Below, one piece after another: positions 1-8,215 of a stretch of 37,016 nucleotides of DNA (positions are counted from its first letter, which is position 1; each line of letters starts with the position of its first letter). Below the pieces are notes generated by a model. It was not told where the DNA came from and did not search any database. It saw only the letters and a program-made list of their open reading frames with translations. The position numbers and the translations under genes were made by a program. This stretch comes from Verrucomicrobiales bacterium (GTDB taxonomy: Bacteria; Verrucomicrobiota; Verrucomicrobiia; Verrucomicrobiales; DEV007): positions 1 through 37,016 of the forward strand of contig JAGPCC010000009.1 of assembly GCA_018058245.1 (NCBI GenBank), read 5' to 3'.

Positions 1-29
1 TGTGCCGTTTCCTTGAGCTCTTCATCGGT

Positions 30-191
30 CTACTTAAAAAAACCCTTAGGCGGCCAAGGGAGTTGCGCCTCCACCGTTGTATGAATGGCAGTAAAAAACG
101 CAAACACGACCATCCAACCGATGAACCGTAGGGTCGGTTCCGTTGGGGGGATTCCGTTTCGGCTGCCCGGAATACTGGTGGTAGAAGACAT
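30..191 (-). CDS. Doubtful 53-residue membrane peptide ORF
   Basis: This short reading frame lies downstream of ptsI and starts at an ATG (189-191). It encodes 53 residues with one hydrophobic stretch at about residues 23-37 (FIGWMVVFAFF). I recognise no family. The last codons (P-P-K-G-F-F-K) are read straight through the hairpin and T-run of an apparent intrinsic terminator. If that terminator works, the message would lose its stop codon. No Shine-Dalgarno sequence precedes the ATG. The frame may therefore be chance rather than a gene. Confidence 0.25.
   Translation of the reverse strand: MSSTTSIPGSRNGIPPTEPTLRFIGWMVVFAFFTAIHTTVEAQLPWPPKGFFK
36..60 (-). terminator. Intrinsic terminator for the hprK-ptsH-ptsI unit
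   Basis: Read on the minus strand, CCCTTGG and CCTAAGGG form a seven-pair stem (one G-U pair) around a four-base loop. Seven T residues (42-36) follow directly. It lies about 210 bases past the ptsI stop, and no convincing gene intervenes, so it most likely ends the PTS transcript. Confidence 0.7.
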
Positions 192-269
192 AAAATCAGA
201 TCAGAAGGGGGGCATCATGTCAGACTACCATTGTCGGGGTCAATCCTGTATCCATCAGATTCATACGAG

Positions 270-2045
270 TCACATCAGAAGTTCTGGATACGCCAATCGT
301 GCGAGGGAGAGACTATGGGTGCGCACCGCGTTTGAGGTGCCGCAGGCGCGAAGTTGATCGGTCATCTCGTGGCAGACCGCTGAATTGAGCTTCGAGATCG
401 CTCGTCGAGTACGGAGCAGTTGGGCAGGGCCGACCGAGAGTTCGTCCAAGCCCAGTCCGATCCAGATCGGCGTCATTTCGATATCGCTAGCGACTTCTCC
501 GCAGATGCCGCACCAGATCCCGTTGCGATGGGCTGCCGCGACCGTTTCTCGGATCATCGCAATTACGGCGGGGTGAAAAGGTTGATAGAGATGGGACACC
601 TTGTCATTTACCCGGTCGACTGCGGTGGTGTACTGGACGAGGTCGTTGGTGCCGATGCTGAAAAAGTCCACTTCCTTGGCAAGATGATCCGCGATCATGA
701 CGGCACTGGGAATCTCGATCATCGCGCCCACTTCCAGATTCTCGTCAAAAGGAACGTTCAGAATACGAAGTTCCTCTTTTGCCTTTTCCAGTTCGGCTTT
801 TCCACCCTGTAGTTCCTCCAGAGTGGAGATGAAGGGAAACATCAGCCGCACTTTTCCGTGAGCACTCGCACGAAGCACGGCGCGGAGTTGGATGCGAAAT
901 TCCTCTGACTGATCCAGACTCAAGCGGATTCCTCTCCATCCAAGAAAAGGATTTGGTTCCGGAGTCTCAAAGAGTTCTGGACAGAGTTTGTCGCCGCCGA
1001 TGTCCACCGTCCGGATGATTACCGCATTCGGGGCAGTGCCTTCAGCGGCTTTTCGATAGTTTGCGGCCTGGTTTTCCTCGGACTGCAATTCCTTGCGTGT
1101 GAGATAGAAAAACTCTGTCCGATAGAGCCCAATGCCCTCGGCACCCCATTTTTTTACGCCTTTGAGTTCCTCAATGAACTCGATATTTGCAGAGAGGGTC
1201 AGTTTTTTCCCGTCCGCCGTGCGTGTTTCCTGGTCCTTGAAGCGCTCCAGCTCGCTGAGAATTGCTTTTTCCCGAGCGATGATTTGTTCATACTCCGAGA
1301 GGGTCTCCGCAGTGGCATGCAAAATGACCAAACCATGATATCCATCAATGAGGACAGAGTCACCCGAAGAAAAAGTGTCAGGGATTTCGTGAAGAGCAAC
1401 GACTGCGGGGATGTTCATGGAGCGAGCCATGATTGCCGTGTGAGAGGTGGGGCTGCCGACCTCAGTGGCGAACCCGATGACACGGCTCCGGTCGAGACTC
1501 ACGGTATCGGAGGGGGTGAGATCGTGCGCAAGGAGGACTTGGGCGTCAGGCTCGGGTAGGCTCTGCACGGTGTCCCCGAATTCTGATTGGGAAAGATTGC
1601 TTAGCACCCGCTTTGCGACATCTTCGATGTCAACGGCGCGTTCTCTCAGGTAGGGATCGGAAATGCGGCGTAGGGAATCGATGTAGCGCTTCACTACCGA
1701 GTAGTAGGCCCACTCGATCGAATTCAGTTTTGCTTCGACATGCCGCAGTACTTCGTTGATCACGGCAGTATCCTCAAGAAGGAGGAGGTGTACGTCGAAG
1801 ATCGCGGCACTATCATCGGCGTCGCCTCGCTGGACACCCTGCTGGAGTGCGATGATCTGTTCGCGGGTAGCGGCAACCGCGCGTGCGAAGCGCTCTTTTT
1901 CGTATTCCACCAGTTCGGCAGTGATGGAGCACTGCTCTGGTTCTTCGAGGGTCTTTCCGATTCTCTGTGCGGGACCGATTGCGATTCCTGGGGACACGCC
2001 GATCCCCTGAAGGCGGATTTCGGCTGTATTCTTCGGTACAATCAT
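270..2045 (-). CDS. ptsI: Phosphoenolpyruvate-protein phosphotransferase (PTS Enzyme I)
   Basis: Enzyme I takes phosphate from phosphoenolpyruvate in the cytoplasm and passes it to His15 of HPr. The protein has 591 residues, the normal family length. The N-terminal phosphohistidine domain carries G-S-P-T-S-H-T-A-I-M-A-R with the active-site histidine at 202; the usual GGRTSH is altered to GSPTSH. The C-terminal PEP-binding barrel has the expected G-I-G-L-Y-R-T-E-F segment, I-R-T-V-D-I-G-G-D-K, and the catalytic cysteine in W-C-G-I-C-G-E. The start is ATG (2043-2045). It lies 90 bases downstream of ptsH in the same direction, with a hairpin between them. No Shine-Dalgarno sequence is visible. 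The identification is firm; whether it feeds sugar transport or only regulation cannot be decided here because no Enzyme II gene is in the window. Confidence 0.97.
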   Translation of the reverse strand: MIVPKNTAEIRLQGIGVSPGIAIGPAQRIGKTLEEPEQCSITAELVEYEKERFARAVAATREQIIALQQGVQRGDADDSAAIFDVHLLLLEDTAVINEVLRHVEAKLNSIEWAYYSVVKRYIDSLRRISDPYLRERAVDIEDVAKRVLSNLSQSEFGDTVQSLPEPDAQVLLAHDLTPSDTVSLDRSRVIGFATEVGSPTSHTAIMARSMNIPAVVALHEIPDTFSSGDSVLIDGYHGLVILHATAETLSEYEQIIAREKAILSELERFKDQETRTADGKKLTLSANIEFIEELKGVKKWGAEGIGLYRTEFFYLTRKELQSEENQAANYRKAAEGTAPNAVIIRTVDIGGDKLCPELFETPEPNPFLGWRGIRLSLDQSEEFRIQLRAVLRASAHGKVRLMFPFISTLEELQGGKAELEKAKEELRILNVPFDENLEVGAMIEIPSAVMIADHLAKEVDFFSIGTNDLVQYTTAVDRVNDKVSHLYQPFHPAVIAMIRETVAAAHRNGIWCGICGEVASDIEMTPIWIGLGLDELSVGPAQLLRTRRAISKLNSAVCHEMTDQLRACGTSNAVRTHSLSLARLAYPELLM

Positions 2046-2068
2046 TCGGTGACGGTTTCTAAACGCGC

Positions 2069-2094
2069 AAAACCCTTCACAAATTATGGGTTTT
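2069..2094 (-). other. Intercistronic hairpin between ptsH and ptsI
   Basis: AAAACCC (2069-2075) and GGGTTTT (2088-2094) are perfect inverted repeats separated by twelve bases. On the minus strand the stem ends in only four T residues, so this would be at best a leaky terminator or an mRNA processing/stability element. It could set the ratio of HPr to Enzyme I. Confidence 0.4.
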
Positions 2095-2135
2095 TCTCCG
2101 GAAAATCGCCCATACTCGCAGATATTTCCGTAAGG

Positions 2136-2405
2136 TCAACAATCAGCCTCAAAGCCACTATGAACAAGAAGAGTCAACTTTTCCAAAGCGAGTTCCGCGT
2201 CTTCGCCTTCTGCCGTGACTTTGATGATCGATCCTTGACATGCCGCGAGCATCATTAGGCCCATAATACTTTTGCCGTTGATCTCCTCTTCATCCTTCTC
2301 CACCCAGACATCGCAGGCGAAGCGATTGGCCAGCTTCACAAATTTCGCGGCGGGACGGGCGTGCATGCCGTCTTCATTCGGGATGGTTAGTTCACAGACT
2401 GGCAT
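2136..2405 (-). CDS. ptsH: Phosphocarrier protein HPr
   Basis: HPr is the small cytoplasmic phosphocarrier between Enzyme I and its targets. I place the start at the ATG at 2403-2405, giving 89 residues, rather than at an in-frame TTG ten codons upstream. With this start the active-site histidine falls at position 15 (G-M-H-A-R-P) and the regulatory serine at position 46 (G-K-S-I-M-G), the canonical numbering. The G-K-S-I-M-G-L-M-M-L segment is the substrate site of HPr kinase, whose gene lies 30 bases upstream in the same direction. The presence of both sites means the protein can be phosphorylated by both Enzyme I and HprK. No Shine-Dalgarno sequence is seen, so translation may depend on coupling to hprK. 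Confidence 0.96.
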   Translation of the reverse strand: MPVCELTIPNEDGMHARPAAKFVKLANRFACDVWVEKDEEEINGKSIMGLMMLAACQGSIIKVTAEGEDAELALEKLTLLVHSGFEADC

Positions 2406-2435
2406 TAAAGCATATGGTTGAGAACCAAGGAGCAA

Positions 2436-3410
2436 TCAAAACATTGATTTACGTTGGTCGTGCATCCTTTTCAAGAGTTTCTTGTTGAATTCCACGGCGG
2501 AATCATGCCCCAGGGCTTTTAGTTTTTGATCCAAAGCCGCGACTTCGATGAGTTGAGCCATGTCCCGACCGGCTGCGACGGGGAGTTCGATATGGGGGAT
2601 TTGGAGCCCAAGGATGTCGAGCGTCTGGCGATCCATGCCGACGCGATCCACATCGTTGAGAGAGGCTTCTTTCTTCAGCGTGATAACGAGATCGAGTCTT
2701 TTTTCTGTTCGGAAAGTCCCGGCTCCGAAGAGCGCGGCCACATTAATGATGCCGAGACCTCTCACTTCCATGTAGCTTCGACCTAACTCCGGTGCTGTCG
2801 CGATCATCTCGCGATCTTGGAGGTTCCGGAGTCGTACGATGTCATCGGCGACGAGGCTAGCGCCGCGACGCAGTAGTCCGAGGACGGTCTCACTCTTTCC
2901 CGTGCCACTATCTCCCTGAATGAGGATCCCGATTCCGGTCACGTCGACCATGCAACCGTGCAGGGTCGTCGTCGGGGCAAATTCCCAGTCAAGGCGAACC
3001 GTGGCGGCATTGATGTAGTTCATCGTCACCATCGAGGTTTGAAAGACGGAGATACCGGCGTTGTTGGCGATTTCCAGTAAACTCGGAGGGAGGTGTTGCC
3101 CGCGACTCACGACGATACAGGGGATCTGTTGGCGACACAGGTCAAAGAAGCGTTTCTTCGCGTTTGGTTCGCTCAGGTGACGAAGGTAGGATCGCTCGGC
3201 CTGACCGATTACCTGAATCCGGTGGAGCGCGAAGTATTTGTAAAAACCGGAAAGGGCGAGTCCGGGCCGGTTGATCGTAGGTTCGAGAATCTTGCGATCG
3301 TAGCCCTCACTCGTCCCGACCAGTTCCATCGCTAGTCCATCGTGATGTTTTTCGTAATAATCACCAACCCGGATGGAAGTGGGCTTCGAAATAGTGGAGT
3401 TCCTTGCCAT
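2436..3410 (-). CDS. hprK: HPr kinase/phosphorylase
   Basis: HprK phosphorylates and dephosphorylates Ser46 of HPr, linking carbon status to gene control. The 324-residue length matches the family. The N-terminal domain (about 1-135) is followed by the kinase domain with H-G at 151-152, a Walker A loop G-D-S-G-T-G-K-S at 166-173, the D-D pair at 189-190, and the HprK signature E-V-R-G-L-G-I-I-N-V near residue 216. The start is ATG (3408-3410). It is first in a minus-strand unit with ptsH (30 bases on) and ptsI. The order hprK-ptsH-ptsI suggests a regulatory phosphorelay rather than a dedicated sugar uptake system. Confidence 0.96.
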   Translation of the reverse strand: MARNSTISKPTSIRVGDYYEKHHDGLAMELVGTSEGYDRKILEPTINRPGLALSGFYKYFALHRIQVIGQAERSYLRHLSEPNAKKRFFDLCRQQIPCIVVSRGQHLPPSLLEIANNAGISVFQTSMVTMNYINAATVRLDWEFAPTTTLHGCMVDVTGIGILIQGDSGTGKSETVLGLLRRGASLVADDIVRLRNLQDREMIATAPELGRSYMEVRGLGIINVAALFGAGTFRTEKRLDLVITLKKEASLNDVDRVGMDRQTLDILGLQIPHIELPVAAGRDMAQLIEVAALDQKLKALGHDSAVEFNKKLLKRMHDQRKSMF

Positions 3411-3451
3411 AGGCTAAGCCTACAATATCCCGCTGTGACCTTGAAGCGAAC

Positions 3452-3482
3452 AAAAAAGCGTGACCTGACAGGGTAGTGTCAG
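3452..3482 (-). terminator. Weak terminator-like hairpin upstream of hprK
   Basis: CTGACA (3465-3470) and TGTCAG (3477-3482) form a six-pair stem with a six-base loop. On the minus strand it is followed, after seven bases, by six T residues (3457-3452). It sits between the stop of the fusion gene at 3531 and the hprK start, where a terminator would be expected, but the spacing to the T-run is poor. Confidence 0.35.
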
Positions 3483-3530
3483 TGATTCAACAGGGTTCAC
3501 CGAGAATATCCACGGAGTGAAAACGGCGAA

Positions 3531-6500
3531 TCATGGCGATGCTTTCTTTTTTCCGAGTGATTCGAGATAGTCGAGTAGGCTTCCCATTTCGTGGACGGTG
3601 AACCCAGCGAGGAGTCCGGGCGGCATCATGCTCGTTGGCAGAGTCTCGCGTTTGATGATCGATGCCTTGTTGATGACGTGCTCCTGCGCAGCGATATCGC
3701 GGAGAGTGAGTTGCTCGCCCTGCTCGTCGGTGATGAATCCCATTTGCGTCGAGCCGTCCTTCAGCGTCAGGACGTTGGTGGCAAACCCCTGGGCAATGGT
3801 TTTGTTGGGATCGAGGATGGCGAGGGCGATCTCGGGACGTTTGTAGGTCTCGAAAATGGTACCGAGGTAGGGCCCTTTCTGCTGCTGATCCTGACTCACG
3901 GTGTGGCAGGCGATGCAGGTTGCTTTGGAAAAGACGGCTTCGCCAAGAGCAATGTCTCCTCCCGAATGCGCGAGGGCGGTTTCGAGTGCTTTTTCAGGTG
4001 AAAGGGAAGCAATGAGCGGGGTTTTGTCCTCTCCCTTCGGTTGCAGCTTTAGTTTTTTGGCAGCAGTTATTGCAGCCTTCGAGACGGTGGGATTGGCATC
4101 ATCGACGGCAAAACGAATGCGATCATCGAGGCTGTGATTGCCGGTGAGCGCCGCCGCCTCAATCAGGACGGCTTTCTGAACTGGGGAGTTCCACCCAAGA
4201 TGGATCGCCTTTTGCGACATTTCGCGGGACTCGGGAGAACCTCCGGTTCGAGAAGCGAGCGCGAGCAAGGCGGCATTCGCCCAGGTTCCCTCGGTCGAGT
4301 CAGGGCTCGCAGCAGCGAGGGTCTCGAGAGCAAGATGATGGTTCTCTAGTTTCGGAGCAGCGAGAAACGTCTTCAGGGTATCATCGAGGTACTTTTCCGT
4401 ATCGTTCAGGCTGCCTTTGGCATACTTGGTGTCGCTCTTTGCTTTGATCGGATCCGGCTTCGCCTGGGCGGTTTTCAGAGCCTCGCGGAGAGGCGCGATA
4501 CGGGCGGCCAGATTCGAAAGCCCGGCGAGCGATGCATGGAGGGCTTCCGTGCCATCGACCCGAGTGAGAGCGGTGACTGCAGCAGCGACGGTGGTGCCTT
4601 CGGCTTCTTTTGATTGAGATACTGTGATCAACAACGGAATCGCATCGGTCGGGATGGACTCGGTCGAGGCGAGCTGAAGGACGGCATCGGGCAGAACTGC
4701 TGGATTCTCTTTCGCTAGGGAGAGAATGCGTTGCAGCGCGTCGTCCGACTGAATGCGGTTTCGGCTCATTTCTTTCACAAGAAAGGAAGCTTCGTCGGCT
4801 GCCGCGCTGTCGAGAGTCACTTTGAGAACATCAAGGATACGATCGGACTCCGCCCAGGTGACGGGCTGGTAGTAGGGGCCGCGGGTGTCGGGGCGGGTTC
4901 CCCAACTGTCTCCGGCCCATTCGCCTTCACGCTGGTAGAGACGGCAGAGGACGGAGAGGAGGCGTTTCCGTATCCCAGGATTTTTTTCGGACTGGAGACG
5001 CTTCACTAAAATCTCGATAAGTTTTGGATCGTGAATTCGCATGAGAACGAATTCGGCTCCAAACCGTCCTTCGTTGAGAGTGGTCAGAGCTGCCTCGTAG
5101 GCCACTTCATTCCCCATGAGGGCGAGCGCACGGAAGGCCGTATGAGCGATGAGGGGATCTTCGCTGTCGAGGTAACCGCCGACGGACTGTGCAAACTTTG
5201 GCAAATCCAGTCGGGCGATGGCAATGATACTTTCCAATTTTGCACGAGGATCCGGTGATTTCAGCGCGGTAGCAATGAGTTCGAAGAGCGCCGATAGATC
5301 ACTGGCCCCGTAGAGGTCTCCTGCCGCTCGAACCACAAATGCCACTACCGAATCGTCCGATGCAGCAATTTCCGCGAGTTGTTCGATCACTTGGTTTCTT
5401 CCACGGTCACCTCTTTGGGAAATGGTATAAATCGCGGCAACTCGCGTTTTCAAATCTTTGGCAGGGTTCTTCGCCAGAGCGAGCAGTGCCTCAGACAAAG
5501 TAGGGTTAGGTTCCCGACGTAAGAGGGTTCGCTGCGCCGTCAGGGTTCGGATGTGACTCGGTGATTCCAGCGCGGTCACCAGCTCGGTATCACTCATCTT
5601 CTCAAAATCCGGCAAGGGATCGGGCGTGTATCCCTTTGGTGTCACTCGAACGATGTAACCGACCTCGGGGCCTTCCCATTTGAAGGTCGCCGGTCCTTTC
5701 CAGCTCGCCTGATAAACGGCGCTGTTTCCATCGACGTCGGCATCGGTCGGGCGGGTCATCTGGATAAAGGGCTGAGGTTCGGTGATCTCGGCAAAGCTCG
5801 CTCCCTGGCGTTGCACGGAGTGGTGAAAGGAGCCAGCACGTCCCCAGTCGCAGGTGATCGGAGCCTTGTTCCATTCCTCCGGAATCCCGGGTTCGTGCAG
5901 GTAGACGGAACCGCAGCCCGAACCGCCCCCGTAGTCGGCGAGGGGATGAATGTGCTCCTCCGGAAAGTTCTTGTAGAGACGCGGGTACCCGTGATCCTCC
6001 AGTCCCGATAGATGGTGAAAGCGCACGTCCCATCCGCCGCCGTCGTTGGTATTGTCGCGGGCAAAGAGGTCACAGAGCGGGCTCATCGGCGTTCCGAGAA
6101 TGTTGCGGGTGCCCGTCGCAAAAATTTCCAACCCGCTGCCGTCGGGACGAAAACGGATCACTCCGCCTCCGCGATGCTGGAGAGTGCGTCCGTCGGTGCC
6201 GGTTGCCTTTAGGAAACCGAAATCCCCACCGGCGATGTAGATCCAACCATCAATGCCGAGTTCAAGACCATTCGTGGTATGGTCGGCGGGACGGTCCGCA
6301 AATCCGAAGGCGATGCCATCGATGAGTTTTTTTGATTCTTCTGCGATTCCGTCGCCGTCGCGGTCGAAATAGACACTGATGTGCGGCGGGTGGAGCAGGT
6401 AGAGCCGGTCATGATCCCAGAGGAGACCGCGAGGGGAGTCGACATTTTTTACGAACTCGGTGACCTCATCGGCGCGACCGTCACCGTCCTTGTCGCGCAG

Positions 6501-8090
6501 GCGCAGGACCCGTCCGCGGCCCGGTTCGCGGCCGAGGGAACCATTTCCGTCACTGGAGACATAGAGGTCGCCATTTGGAGCGGCGGCGACATAGACGGGA
6601 TAGTTTGCGGCCTGCCAGTTCGAAAAGAGGGAGACCTTGAAGCCATCAGGGACCTTTACATCCTTGAGAATATTCGATTCCTCTTCTGCGCTGATTTTTA
6701 CAATTTTAGGCGGTATATTCCCGCCTTTTGCGTAGGGGTCAGCCTCTTTTGTTTCCCTTGCCTCGACGGCGGCCTGCTGTTTTTCGTCGAGTTTTGGGTA
6801 GAGTGATTTTAGTCCCGTGCCGCCAACGGTGAGTTCCCGGATGCTCGCCCATCCGCCTGTGCTCGTGCCGGTGCAGGTGACTTTGAGAAAGCGGAGTGTC
6901 GTTTCGCCAAAACTCGCCACAGTGTCGCCAGTCTTCTGGTTCCCGCTCGCCTCGCTCAGCACTGTCCATGTCTTTCCATCCGTCGATCCCTCGATGATGT
7001 GCCGGTAGATGTTGTTGCCGCTTTCCCAGACGATGTTGACTCCGGTGAGAGTCTGCGGTTTGTCGAAGGTGATCTGAAAGGACTGCGGAAAGGACGACGT
7101 CGCAGCACACCAGCGGGTCTCACGGTCTCCGTCGACGGCGCACCAGGTGAAATTGTTCTTTCCACTCTCTTCGCTGCTCGCGGCTGCTGTTACGAGGGTA
7201 GCCCCGGCAGGAGCGGTGCCGGGTCGGGAGGCGACCTTTTGCTCGGGCGTAGGCTGCTCGATTCCTTTGACAAAGGTGACTTCGTTCTTCCCGGTAAAAG
7301 CGGTTCCCAGATACCCCGGTTCCTCCAGTTTACCGCAAGCCCAGAGGAGACCGCGCGTGATGAGGTCGAGGTATTTCCCGTCGGCGACCGTTTCGGTATT
7401 GTGGCCGAGCGTGGTACTGAAGCTGCGTGCGCCCTGCGTTTCGTTGGTCCAGATGACGATGGAGACTTCCTCCTTTTCCTTCCCGTCCCGCTTCACGATC
7501 TGTCGCCCCATCGCGAGGGGATGGGCATCGAGGACGTTTACATTGTTGTAGAGTTCCTCCTTGATCGTAGTCCAGTCCGCGAGCGGGGCAGTTATGGGAT
7601 GCTCTTTGTCGACAAATTCCACCCGGATCGGCTCCTGCGGGCCATGGGAAGCGGACTGAATCCCGAGATGCTGGAACCATTGGTCCGTTCCGTTGCGGAA
7701 ACTGTGCATCGCACAATGCAGGTGGACTGCTGGGATGGTTCGGTGCACGTCGAGAATGTGTTTCATGACCTTGAGGTCTTTGTTTCCGGCGGCGCACTCG
7801 TCGTGGAGAATGATGTCGTATCCTTTTGCCCAATCCGGGTTGTCGTAGAGGGAAAGGGGAGGATTCACGGATTTGTCATCCGTCCACCAAACGTCCACCT
7901 GCACATTGGCCCTCGCTTGAATGCCTTCAGAGATCACCTTCTGCTGGGCCGCGTAGTCATGGCAGCATCCACCCGCGACGAGGAGAGCTTTGATCGGTTT
8001 CTTGATCTCCTGTGCCTGACCGGGAGAGAGGAGTATCCCCGACAGGATCAACAGCAGGGCAGAGCGGACAATGATGGACGAGATTTTCAT
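3531..8090 (-). CDS. Secreted ThuA / F5-8C / PVC-type dehydrogenase / HEAT / cytochrome c fusion
   Basis: This 1519-residue protein begins with a signal peptide (about 1-26, ending G-Q-A-Q). Domains in order are: a ThuA-like glutamine-amidotransferase fold (about 33-252, with L-L-V-A-G-G-C-C-H-D); a discoidin/F5-8 type C carbohydrate-binding module (about 300-422); a six-bladed 'PVC-type' membrane-bound dehydrogenase domain (about 478-840, with D-K-D-G-D-G-R-A-D and D-R-D-G-D-G-I-A calcium-like loops); HEAT-like helical repeats (about 870-1350); and a C-terminal c-type cytochrome with C-I-A-C-H at 1392-1396 and a candidate axial Met at 1488/1489 (S-M-M-P-P-G). Such fusions are common in Planctomycetes and Verrucomicrobia and are thought to oxidise sugars in the periplasm, but the substrate is unknown. 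Neighbouring sugar isomerase and hydroxyacid dehydrogenase genes fit that role. The start is ATG (8088-8090). Confidence 0.9.
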   Translation of the reverse strand: MKISSIIVRSALLLILSGILLSPGQAQEIKKPIKALLVAGGCCHDYAAQQKVISEGIQARANVQVDVWWTDDKSVNPPLSLYDNPDWAKGYDIILHDECAAGNKDLKVMKHILDVHRTIPAVHLHCAMHSFRNGTDQWFQHLGIQSASHGPQEPIRVEFVDKEHPITAPLADWTTIKEELYNNVNVLDAHPLAMGRQIVKRDGKEKEEVSIVIWTNETQGARSFSTTLGHNTETVADGKYLDLITRGLLWACGKLEEPGYLGTAFTGKNEVTFVKGIEQPTPEQKVASRPGTAPAGATLVTAAASSEESGKNNFTWCAVDGDRETRWCAATSSFPQSFQITFDKPQTLTGVNIVWESGNNIYRHIIEGSTDGKTWTVLSEASGNQKTGDTVASFGETTLRFLKVTCTGTSTGGWASIRELTVGGTGLKSLYPKLDEKQQAAVEARETKEADPYAKGGNIPPKIVKISAEEESNILKDVKVPDGFKVSLFSNWQAANYPVYVAAAPNGDLYVSSDGNGSLGREPGRGRVLRLRDKDGDGRADEVTEFVKNVDSPRGLLWDHDRLYLLHPPHISVYFDRDGDGIAEESKKLIDGIAFGFADRPADHTTNGLELGIDGWIYIAGGDFGFLKATGTDGRTLQHRGGGVIRFRPDGSGLEIFATGTRNILGTPMSPLCDLFARDNTNDGGGWDVRFHHLSGLEDHGYPRLYKNFPEEHIHPLADYGGGSGCGSVYLHEPGIPEEWNKAPITCDWGRAGSFHHSVQRQGASFAEITEPQPFIQMTRPTDADVDGNSAVYQASWKGPATFKWEGPEVGYIVRVTPKGYTPDPLPDFEKMSDTELVTALESPSHIRTLTAQRTLLRREPNPTLSEALLALAKNPAKDLKTRVAAIYTISQRGDRGRNQVIEQLAEIAASDDSVVAFVVRAAGDLYGASDLSALFELIATALKSPDPRAKLESIIAIARLDLPKFAQSVGGYLDSEDPLIAHTAFRALALMGNEVAYEAALTTLNEGRFGAEFVLMRIHDPKLIEILVKRLQSEKNPGIRKRLLSVLCRLYQREGEWAGDSWGTRPDTRGPYYQPVTWAESDRILDVLKVTLDSAAADEASFLVKEMSRNRIQSDDALQRILSLAKENPAVLPDAVLQLASTESIPTDAIPLLITVSQSKEAEGTTVAAAVTALTRVDGTEALHASLAGLSNLAARIAPLREALKTAQAKPDPIKAKSDTKYAKGSLNDTEKYLDDTLKTFLAAPKLENHHLALETLAAASPDSTEGTWANAALLALASRTGGSPESREMSQKAIHLGWNSPVQKAVLIEAAALTGNHSLDDRIRFAVDDANPTVSKAAITAAKKLKLQPKGEDKTPLIASLSPEKALETALAHSGGDIALGEAVFSKATCIACHTVSQDQQQKGPYLGTIFETYKRPEIALAILDPNKTIAQGFATNVLTLKDGSTQMGFITDEQGEQLTLRDIAAQEHVINKASIIKRETLPTSMMPPGLLAGFTVHEMGSLLDYLESLGKKKASP

Positions 8091-8215
8091 GAGGCGTCCG
8101 CAATGCTGAACGGAGAAGTTCGTCCGGTCAAACCTCGACTTCAGCGGAATGACGGGAAATTACGTATTGAGGAGATACGTTCCGGAAGTCGCCGGGAGAG
8201 GGGTAGTGCGGTCTC
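8091..8215 (-). other. Intergenic region with a small palindromic hairpin
   Basis: No gene is visible here between the fusion gene and the dehydrogenase gene. It holds a perfect six-base inverted repeat, ACGTAT (8162-8167) and ATACGT (8175-8180), with a seven-base loop. It has no T-run on either side, so it may be an operator or an mRNA element rather than a terminator. Confidence 0.3.

Noticed and set aside
1-25. ATG-initiated minus-strand frame running off the left edge (start at 25)
   Set aside because: Only eight codons are visible, with no ribosome site and no recognisable sequence.
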